Source: Calothrix sp. PCC 7507 (lineage in GTDB: Bacteria; Cyanobacteriota; Cyanobacteriia; Cyanobacteriales; Nostocaceae). Taken from it: 64,000 nt of DNA. Shown in pieces: positions 8,420 to 15,365 of this stretch. The DNA lies in assembly GCF_000316575.1 (NCBI RefSeq), contig NC_019682.1, forward strand, positions 5,206,001-5,270,000. The letters are read 5' to 3'. The notes beneath the pieces were generated by a model. The model did not search any database. It saw only the letters and a program-made list of their open reading frames with translations, and was not told the DNA's origin. Every line of letters begins with the position of its first letter. Within the stretch, counting starts at the first letter, position 1. A program made the translations under genes and the position numbers.

Positions 8420-9802
8420 TCACGAATTATCTAAGACCTTTGCTGAAATCACACCTTGGGATTCTAGCACAGCCGCAACTCTAAGAATTAACGCTTCGTT
8501 GTGAGGTGCAGCTATTAGTTGTACACCTAAAGGTAAAGAATTTGGGCGCTGAATTGGCACTGATAAAACAGGTAAGCCGATGAAAGATAAAGGCTGGGTG
8601 AATAAACCCAAATGGGGACGGACGAGAATTTCTTCCCCATCTAAAATCATCGTTTGTTGCCCAATTAATGGGGCTGTAATTGGTGTGGTAGGGGCAAGAA
8701 TTACATCTACATTTTGAAAAATTTCTCGAATGCGATCGCTATACCATCTCCGAAACCGTTGTGCTTGCAAATACCATTGACTCGGTATTAACGCCCCAGC
8801 TAAAAAGCGATCGCGTGTTGCAGCATCAAAATCTTGAGGACGCGATTTTAACTTTTCTAAATGCAGATTTGCGCCCTCACTAGCCGTAATCACAAACGCA
8901 GCCGCCCTCGCACGGTGGGCTTCTGGTATCTTCACATACTCAGTTACATCTAGCGCACGGGCAACTTGTTCTACTGCTGCTAAAGCTTCCGGTGCTGCAC
9001 CTTGCACAAAATAATCACCTGCGATCGCAATTTTGATACCAGAAATATCTTGATGGAGTTGCGATAAAACCAATTCAGGAGGACGCTTAGTACAAACGGG
9101 ATCTTTCTCATCCTCTCCCTGAAGCAAATCAAACACCATAGCAATATCCCGCACCGAACGGGCAAAGGGGCCAATATGGTCAAAACTGGTAGAGAATAAA
9201 GCTACCCCAGCACGAGACAAGCGTCCGTAAGTTGGTTTCAAACCCAAAACCCCACACAACGCCGCCGGCACCCGAATCGAACCATTCGTATCAGAACCCA
9301 GCGTCAACGGCACCAAACCCGCCGCCACAGCCGCCGCCGAACCACCAGATGAACCCCCAGCTACCCGCTGTAAATCATGGGGGTTGTGAGTAGCACCATA
9401 ATGGGAATTTTCTGTCACAAACCCATAGGCGTACTCATCCATATTTAAAGCGCCAACCAACACCGCACCCGCTTGTTTTAGCTTGGCTACCGCCGTCGCA
9501 TCTTCAGTAGCTGGAGGATTTTCGGCATTAATTTTCGATCCCGCCAGAGTTGTCAAACCAGCGATATCAAAGAGGTTTTTCACAGCGAAAGGGACACCAG
9601 CTAACACACCGGGATTGTTACCTTGAGCAATTTCGCTATCAATTCTGGCTGCACCTACTAAAGCACTTTCAGCCATCACAGCCGTGAAACAATTAAGTTC
9701 CCGATCACGTGCAGCAATTTTAGCTAACGCCGCCTGCGTAACTTCCACCGCGCTAACCCTACCTTCCCTGACAGCCGTCGCAATGGATACAGCATCATTC
9801 AT
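8420..9802 (-). CDS. atzE: AtzE-type amidase (amidase signature family)
   Basis: 460 residues. The amidase-signature Ser-cisSer-Lys triad is visible: Lys75 in PFAVKNLFD, cis-Ser151 in GGSSGGS and nucleophile Ser175 in GSDTNGSIR, with the 24-residue spacing between serines usual for the family. The closest described type is AtzE, the 1-carboxybiuret hydrolase of s-triazine degradation, which works with a small GatC-like partner, AtzG. The 62-residue gene just upstream fits that partner and overlaps the start by four bases. In cyanobacteria the physiological amide is not established and may belong to urea or nitrogen salvage. Last gene of a four-gene operon. Confidence 0.85.
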   Translation of the reverse strand: MNDAVSIATAVREGRVSAVEVTQAALAKIAARDRELNCFTAVMAESALVGAARIDSEIAQGNNPGVLAGVPFAVKNLFDIAGLTTLAGSKINAENPPATEDATAVAKLKQAGAVLVGALNMDEYAYGFVTENSHYGATHNPHDLQRVAGGSSGGSAAAVAAGLVPLTLGSDTNGSIRVPAALCGVLGLKPTYGRLSRAGVALFSTSFDHIGPFARSVRDIAMVFDLLQGEDEKDPVCTKRPPELVLSQLHQDISGIKIAIAGDYFVQGAAPEALAAVEQVARALDVTEYVKIPEAHRARAAAFVITASEGANLHLEKLKSRPQDFDAATRDRFLAGALIPSQWYLQAQRFRRWYSDRIREIFQNVDVILAPTTPITAPLIGQQTMILDGEEILVRPHLGLFTQPLSFIGLPVLSVPIQRPNSLPLGVQLIAAPHNEALILRVAAVLESQGVISAKVLDNS

Positions 9803-9987
9803 GGTTCAAACACAGGTGCTACTTCAACTTCTTCTGGGATGGGGAATGAGTTGATTAGTTGAGCGATCGCCTTTATTCTCTCAAAATTCGCCACCACCCC
9901 ATCCCGATACTCATCCCTGATTTGCAAATCCAGCAACAACCCCATCTGATCCACATACTCCCCCACATCAAATTCTTTACTTTCCAT
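9799..9987 (-). CDS. AtzG-like small subunit (DUF4089 type)
   Basis: 62 residues, the size of AtzG/DUF4089 proteins. These are short helical GatC-like partners that stabilise AtzE-type amidases. The sequence EFDVGEYVDQMGLLLDLQI then YRDGVVANFERIKAIAQLI and FPIPEEVEVAPVFEP matches the family plan of a helix-forming N-terminus, a VxxNxxR helix and a Pro-rich tail. Its end overlaps the AtzE start (ATGA arrangement), which implies translational coupling and a stoichiometric complex. It lies 21 bp after the DUF952 gene. Confidence 0.75.
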   Translation of the reverse strand: MESKEFDVGEYVDQMGLLLDLQIRDEYRDGVVANFERIKAIAQLINSFPIPEEVEVAPVFEP

Positions 9988-10008
9988 CTCTCCTCTTTTT
10001 GTGGCTGA

Positions 10009-10359
10009 TTACTCCAAATTTATCACCTCTGGCGGCAACACAAAAAAACCATCTTCCCCAGATTCAAAATCAATCACCCGAAACACCGCATCAATATTCA
10101 ATTCACCATAAATATGAGGAAATAATTCTCCAATCTCCGCCTCCTCATAGCGAATTTCCGGTTTAACTTGATCGGCATCAATGCAAAGAATTACCAAATC
10201 CGTTTGATTAACAAAAAACCGATTAGCAACCTTAACTAATTGTGCTTTTTTTGAACAATGGATAAAGCCTTCAGTATTGAGTGAATCAGCAATATATCTA
10301 CCCAAGTCTTTTGCTTGTTCCCATTGCTGGCGTTGCGTGATGTGTAGGATGGTGTTCAT
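10009..10359 (-). CDS. DUF952-family protein
   Basis: 116 residues. Conserved family features are the N-terminal ILHIT, GFIHCS at residues 31-36, and FPHIYG near residue 82, followed by a DAVFRV strand. The molecular function is not established. From memory the family has been placed near the ADP-ribosyltransferase fold, but no activity can be claimed. It overlaps the upstream KGK-type gene by four bases and precedes atzG by 21 bp, so all four genes are probably co-transcribed. Confidence 0.8.
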   Translation of the reverse strand: MNTILHITQRQQWEQAKDLGRYIADSLNTEGFIHCSKKAQLVKVANRFFVNQTDLVILCIDADQVKPEIRYEEAEIGELFPHIYGELNIDAVFRVIDFESGEDGFFVLPPEVINLE

Positions 10360-10784
10360 GTTGCTTGCATCATTTTGCGAATATCATCTAGAGGCGATTC
10401 AGGTTCAGCCGGTTCATCAGGCTCATCAGGGCAAAATTCTAAACCTATTTTATATTGGATTTGAGTGCCAACCCTAGGATTTGATGGAGGGGGAGGGATA
10501 ATTTCTGTAGATATCCTTATTCTTAGTTTTCCTGGTTTCCATCCTGTTGAACTAACTCTTAAAATCCTACAGTTTATACCTTGACCATCAAATTTCCATA
10601 TAATATCTTCTATTTTAAATAGTGCTTCTGGTATGGACACCAAGTAATTAGAATTAATATGATTATGAAACTTATTTGCAAAATCTGACCGTATTAATTC
10701 TTTGAATTGGCTGACAAGATATGTAGTGTTGTTAAATAACAATACATCACTATCACATTCTAATGGTTGGAAAATTTTATTCAT
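10356..10784 (-). CDS. KGK-domain-type cyanobacterial protein
   Basis: 142 residues. The C-terminal half has GWKPGKLRIRISTEIIP and IGLEFCPDEPDEP, resembling the Trp-x-Lys-Gly-Lys and EFCPDEP segments of the cyanobacterial KGK family. The usual KGK triplet reads KPGK here. The N-terminal half (SDVLLFNNTTYLVSQFKELI) resembles the start of the same family. Function is unknown. It is first in the operon with DUF952, AtzG-like and AtzE genes, the ATGA overlap at 10356-10359 suggesting translational coupling. The assignment rests on motif recall and is moderate. Confidence 0.6.
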   Translation of the reverse strand: MNKIFQPLECDSDVLLFNNTTYLVSQFKELIRSDFANKFHNHINSNYLVSIPEALFKIEDIIWKFDGQGINCRILRVSSTGWKPGKLRIRISTEIIPPPPSNPRVGTQIQYKIGLEFCPDEPDEPAEPESPLDDIRKMMQAT

Positions 10785-10872
10785 ATTTTAATCTTCTTAG
10801 TTAATTCCAAGTAATAATGAGTTGATAATTTCAACTCATTTCTAGTATATCCAGTAGGGTGGGCAATGCCTA

Positions 10873-12547
10873 GGGTGTTGACTCTGTGCCTTTTTTCGGG
10901 GTAAAAGTTCATACAGTTTTTGTGTCTTCATAATCAGCCGAAAATAACATTTTTCGTTTTGAGAGTGTAGATTGACCAAAAACTTCATCTAGCCATGCTT
11001 CAACCGAAGTAAAACTAATTGTTGAGAGTGCATTTTTAACAACAGCAGTGGTTAGATCGATAGTAGATAAACAGATGGTTAGTAACATCTGACCCATCTC
11101 TTTAAATGGACAGCGGGCAGAAAAATGCTTATATTTTCCAAACAATGATTCAATGACATCAGAAGTAGCTAAAAAAGTACCATGTCCTGTGATTTTGTTA
11201 CATTGAACAGCCAAGTAATCAAAAATATTCTGTTGAAAATCAGAGAGACAATTATCAAGAAATATAGATTGATTCTGCTGAAAATAGTCCAGAGATTGAT
11301 GACTAAATCCTGATTGTTTTAGTTGGGCTTCAACCCGGCGTGTTAATGACACCATTTGATGCCACTTCATTACGTCTAATTCATAATCAGCTAACCATCC
11401 TAATTTATCTCTTATTTTCTGAGTAATCATCAAAGGCTCGGCATCTGGCATTAATTTTAAGAGAGTTTCTGTCGGGGCATTTAACAGATGGATTGCCCAA
11501 TCTGTCAAGATTTCCACATTAAAATAACGACACTGAGAACGTTGGGAAGGAGGAGATATAAAAGATAATTCTGTCTGTTGTAGTTTTTGCCTCGAAATAT
11601 TACACTTTTGAATAAATGACTGATATCTATCATCCGTATCTAACTGACATTTCAAAAGCAAAGCCATTGCATGAGTTACATCATGAGTGTAAATTAATTC
11701 CGGATATTTTTGTTGATATAGCTTGATTCCACGAGCCAAGTCGCTACCATTGTCCGCAACTATTTGCACTGGCACACCCACTCTTTTACTTATTTTATCT
11801 AGCTGGTGTTCTATGAGTTCTCCTCTGGTAGAATCCATAATTTCTAATCCGAGAATTTCCACATCTTTGTGTGACACTCCTCTTTTTTTATCAATCACAT
11901 TTGACTGAAGATTCTGCTGTGAAATTCCTAAAACCACTAAAGCTTTTTGTTTCCCTAATTCCACAGTTAAATCGACAATAAATATCCAATCATCTCGATA
12001 TTCTTTTTCCCTTTTTAACTCATATATCCCGATTCTTCCTAACCATTTTCTGATACATGTGAAAGTAGGATTTGTCTGGGATTCCGAATTGTTAAATAAC
12101 TCAAATACTTTCTCCGCTCCTCTAAGACTTATACCGCATTTCATCAAAAGTTCTAATGATTGCTGAATTGTTTTCGCGTCATAATGGTGACCTTTGATAT
12201 TTAATTCTGTAGTCTCTATGTTTTCTCCTTCGGCTGACCAATCTTCTTTTTTTCTGATGACCCTCCTTCAATATTTTGTGATTTCAGTTTTGACTCTGCT
12301 GCCAGCGCACGGTTTTTCCATTCTTCCCTTGAATCTAATAAATCTCTCACCTTTATTTCTAATGCCCTAATCTTTTTATGTCTCAATAGAGCTTTTTCTT
12401 TCCAGTTATCTCGACCTTTTTCAAATAACCTTGCTAATCTACTAACTGGGCTTTTGAACTCTTGCATTGGTTTTGACTCTGCTAGATATCAACGACATTA
12501 TTATTGTATGAAATAATTTCGCCTAAAAACCAACAAAGTCAACACCC
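10873..12547 (-). mobile_element. Complete insertion sequence with -1 frameshifted transposase
   Basis: 1675 bp with ends GGGTGTTGACTCTGT (left) and, inverted on the right, GGGTGTTGACTTTGT. It is flanked by TA on each side (10871-10872, 12548-12549), consistent with a TA target duplication. Outside the TAs are the arms GTAGGGTGGGCAATGCC (10854-10870) and its exact inverse (12550-12566), so it landed at the centre of an intergenic palindrome. One transposase, encoded in two overlapping frames, fills the element. The family is not assigned by me. Confidence 0.85.
10909..12467 (-). CDS. Transposase, two frames joined by a probable -1 programmed frameshift
   Basis: The first frame (12467 down to the stop at 12216) gives 83 residues, mostly a charged coiled coil (KIRALEIKVRDLLDSREEWK). 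It contains the canonical slippery heptamer A_AAA_AAG in phase (about 12246-12252), a few codons before its stop. A -1 slip continues as EDWSAEGEN...GHHYDAKTIQQSLELLMKCGISLRG, the conserved start of this transposase type, and then the long frame ending at 10909. The catalytic core shows acidic residues in FIVDLTVELG, VADNGSDLARG and VIESLFGKYKHF, plausible DDE residues. The 412-residue frame alone would lack the conserved GHHY region. Both ends of the element are intact, so it may be active. Confidence 0.8.
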
Positions 12548-12784
12548 TAGGCATTGCCCACCCTACCTGTATTTCTAAAAAGACTACGTGTATTTCTATG
12601 CAAAACTTTGCGCCTTTGCGTGAGTAGAGTAATAGATTTTGTAGGTTGGGTGAAGTGCAACGCAACCCAACACCCAGATCCATGTTGGGTTTCGCTCCGC
12701 TCCACCCAACCTACCTACTTCTAATAAAAACTTTGCGCCTTCTCTACGAGACGCTACGCGAATGCGTCTATGCGTGAGATGTTT
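12548..12784. repeat. Dispersed inverted repeats downstream of the insertion sequence
   Basis: The GGCATTGCCCACCCTAC arm (12550-12566) belongs to the split palindrome. A second inverted repeat, GTAGGTTGGGTG (from 12641) and CACCCAACCTAC (to 12713), encloses GCAACGCAACCCAACA and TGTTGGGTTTCGCTCC. Similar sequence is seen near 30121. No gene. Confidence 0.55.
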
Positions 12785-14302
12785 CTAGAAATTCGGTGGA
12801 ATACAAACATCAGGCGCACATAAACCAGGAAATTTTAATGTTGTCACCTCAAACGTATTCAAATCTACACGACGAATCACATGATTATTAGTATCAGCAA
12901 CATATAAATGAGAATTTATCACACTCAATCCCGAAGGTTCAAAAAAGCGGCTATTCTTACCTTCACCATCTTGCAAACCTGCTGAACCATCACCTAAAAC
13001 TGTTTGACAATTCCTTGTACTGGGACTAACTAATTTAATTTTATGATTATAAGTATCTGCAACCCAAAGATAATTCTGAGCATATTCCACCCCCAAACAA
13101 TGCTGTAAACGGACATTTTCCCCTTGTCCATCAACATCACCAAAACTAAATAAACCCCCACTACCGCAAACAGTTTTGACTTGGCGCGGTTCCACTATTC
13201 CCACACTGCGAATTGAACTAACTTCACTGTCAGCAATATATAATTCTTTGCCATCAGTTGTAATTCCACTAGGTTGAGCAAAAGCCGATTCAGTCAGTGA
13301 ACCATCAACACAAGCTTCAGCACCAGTACCAGCATAAGTGTTGATAATACCAGTTTCTAAATCCATTTGCCAAATTTGATGAGGCCCCGCCATTGCGATG
13401 AAAAGATTATTTCCCACTTTCACTAAATCCCAAGGCGAATTTAGCTCAGTTTCTAAACCAGCACCGCTATGTGGATGGATATTACGGCTTTGTTTACCAG
13501 TTCCTGCAATAGTTTTAACTAACTGATGTCGCAAATCAACTCGTCGCAGGGCATGATTTTCTGTATCTGCAATATAGAGAATCTGATTTTCTTCATCAAA
13601 AGCCATTCCTTGGGGTGCAAAAAACTGTGCTTCGCTAAAATCACCATCAATAAAACCAGGTTTTCCCGTCCCAATTACATGCAGAATTTCGCCATCAAAA
13701 CTACTCCTAACTAGTCGATGATGTCCTGAGTCAGCGATAAACAAACCCGATGCTGTAGCTAAGACTTTACCAGGGAAAGCTAGGGGTGTAATTAATGGTT
13801 GGCGTTGTTTTTCTAAAGTCAGGCTGAGTTCTTGAAAATTGAGCGTACCTTTTTCTTGATGTTGGTTAATTAATTTGGCAATGAACTCATCTAAAACATC
13901 ACGATTTCCTTCACCAGAAACAGAAGCAATCACATAACTTTCTGGATCAATCACCACTAAGGTAGGCCAAGCACGCACTGTATATTCTTGCCAAACACGG
14001 AAATCTCTGTCAACTAAAACGGGGTGTTCAATGTCGTAACGCAGAATAGCTTGACGAATATTTTCGGTTTCTTTTTCGTTGTCAAATTTGGCGGAGTGAA
14101 CGCCGATAACTGTGAGGCTATCTCGATATTTTTGTTCTAAATATTTCAAGTCTGGCAGAATATGCAGACAGTTGATACAACAATATGTCCAAAAGTCTAA
14201 AATGACGACTCTACCCTTAAGTTCTTTCAAAGATAATGGTTGATCAGTGTTAAACCAAAGGTAATTTTGTGGTAGTTCTGGCGCTCTCACGCGGGGAGTC
14301 AT
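12785..14302 (-). CDS. NHLRC2-like thioredoxin-fold/NHL-repeat protein
   Basis: 505 residues. The N-terminal thioredoxin-like domain (about 1-150) has DFWTYCCINCLHILP, a CCINC redox-type motif characteristic of NHLRC2-type proteins, and a cis-Pro region RAWPTLVVID. From about 165 on there are repeated NHL-type beta-propeller blades, for example GLFIADSGHHRLVR, ILYIADTENHALRRVD, LWVADTYNHKIKLV and LYVADTNNHVIRRVD, ending in a full propeller. The architecture is well conserved from bacteria to animals. A thiol-disulfide or protein-interaction role is expected, but substrates are not known. No signal peptide is seen, so it is probably cytoplasmic. Confidence 0.9.
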   Translation of the reverse strand: MTPRVRAPELPQNYLWFNTDQPLSLKELKGRVVILDFWTYCCINCLHILPDLKYLEQKYRDSLTVIGVHSAKFDNEKETENIRQAILRYDIEHPVLVDRDFRVWQEYTVRAWPTLVVIDPESYVIASVSGEGNRDVLDEFIAKLINQHQEKGTLNFQELSLTLEKQRQPLITPLAFPGKVLATASGLFIADSGHHRLVRSSFDGEILHVIGTGKPGFIDGDFSEAQFFAPQGMAFDEENQILYIADTENHALRRVDLRHQLVKTIAGTGKQSRNIHPHSGAGLETELNSPWDLVKVGNNLFIAMAGPHQIWQMDLETGIINTYAGTGAEACVDGSLTESAFAQPSGITTDGKELYIADSEVSSIRSVGIVEPRQVKTVCGSGGLFSFGDVDGQGENVRLQHCLGVEYAQNYLWVADTYNHKIKLVSPSTRNCQTVLGDGSAGLQDGEGKNSRFFEPSGLSVINSHLYVADTNNHVIRRVDLNTFEVTTLKFPGLCAPDVCIPPNF

Positions 14303-14445
14303 AAAGTATCCTTTGCTAAAATTAAAGGCTGTGTAGATTATTGGTCTTTCAAGACGCGTAGACGCACGAAGTGCGGCTTCTCGGAGACTAAAATCGCGTT
14401 TCTACATGAGGTTTTTTTTGCTCAAATGAATTGTATTGGGATATG

Positions 14446-14465
14446 GTGGGCAATGCCCACCCTAC
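14446..14465. repeat. GTGGGCAATGCCCACC palindrome
   Basis: A solitary copy of the dispersed palindrome GGTGGGCAATGCCCACCCTAC in the gap between divergent genes. The same core occurs within R1 elements at 881, 7658 and 52990 and around the insertion sequence. Confidence 0.6.
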
Positions 14466-14508
14466 TTGAGGTATAATTTTTCTTTCAATCATTAGCTAGC
14501 TAAAGTTT

Positions 14509-14610
14509 ATGAACACTGTCTATGTTTCAGATTTAGACGGTACATTACTTGCACATAATGCAATTCTTTCTTCGTTCAGCAAGAGAGTGCTTCATTGTGG
14601 GGTTACTTAG
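14509..14610 (+). pseudogene. N-terminal remnant of a HAD-family hydrolase
   Basis: A 33-codon frame begins MNTVYVSDLDGTLLAHNAILSSFSKRVL, the start of a haloacid-dehalogenase-type phosphatase with the catalytic motif DxDGTLL. It then runs into unrelated residues and a TAG stop at 14608. No continuation of the HAD fold is visible in any frame downstream, so nearly all of the gene has been deleted. The rest of the 14303-14698 gap holds only a dispersed palindrome and a GC-rich repeat (AGACGCGTAGACGCACGAAG). Confidence 0.6.
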
Positions 14611-14698
14611 CACTCCTGACTCTCTATTTGCTATTGCCCATTCCTGACTATTTATACGCAATACTAATGATATTCTTGCTTTCTTCACCCAGATTGCT

Positions 14699-15349
14699 AT
14701 GGTCGAATTGGATGAACAGCTACGCTGCTTAGTGTACCAAGCCTGCGAAAACCCACCTGGAAGTCCTCTGCGTCAGAAGCGGCTGACGCAAATCATTCGC
14801 TTGACTGCTAGTAGACTGTGGCGGGAAACTACTCCTTACTATCAAGACGCACTACAACAAACTTGGTTATATTTCTGCCGTAATATTTGTGAAGGTACGA
14901 CAGGTCAAGCTTATGACCCGAATTATGGCACTGTTGTCACTTGGCTAAATGCTTACCTGAAACGCAGATTACAAGACTTTTACCTGAATCAGAATCGGGA
15001 ACAAGCGATCGCAGTACCAATGAAACTATACCAGTCTAGCTCAGGCGAAAATAGTGATATCCTCGACCCTGTAGATAACTTAGTTGCCACTCCTGAAGCG
15101 CCGCCGATTCTCGAAAATGTCAGGGTTTGGGCTGAAGAAGATGCAGACGGAGAACTGCGCGGTACTTATGTTAAAGGACATCCATCTGTAAATTGTCAGG
15201 TGTTAATTTTGAGACGTTTGCCACCAGAAACAAGTTGGAAAGAGTTGTCTGAGGAATTCCATCTGCAAGTTCCCACTTTGAGCAGTTTTTATCAGCGTCA
15301 GTGTCTCCCACGCTTGCGAAAATTTGCTGAGTTTGAGGGGTATTTATGA
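14699..15349 (+). CDS. Sigma-70-like factor of the CHAT cluster
   Basis: 216 residues. The plan is that of a small sigma-70-like protein. A helical region-2-like part contains YYQDALQQTWLYFCRNI and TVVTWLNAYLKRRLQDF (about 46-100). A variable acidic linker follows (about 115-160). The C-terminal helix-turn-helix resembles region 4 (SWKELSEEFHLQVPTLSSFYQRQCLPRLRKF). It would direct RNA polymerase to a specific promoter set or act as a DNA-binding regulator. It is 16 bp ahead of the TPR-CHAT protease gene, so the two are almost surely co-transcribed and functionally tied. Recognition of the sigma fold is by pattern and the sequence is divergent. Confidence 0.7.
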   Translation: MVELDEQLRCLVYQACENPPGSPLRQKRLTQIIRLTASRLWRETTPYYQDALQQTWLYFCRNICEGTTGQAYDPNYGTVVTWLNAYLKRRLQDFYLNQNREQAIAVPMKLYQSSSGENSDILDPVDNLVATPEAPPILENVRVWAEEDADGELRGTYVKGHPSVNCQVLILRRLPPETSWKELSEEFHLQVPTLSSFYQRQCLPRLRKFAEFEGYL

Positions 15350-15365
15350 TGATAGGGAATAGGGG

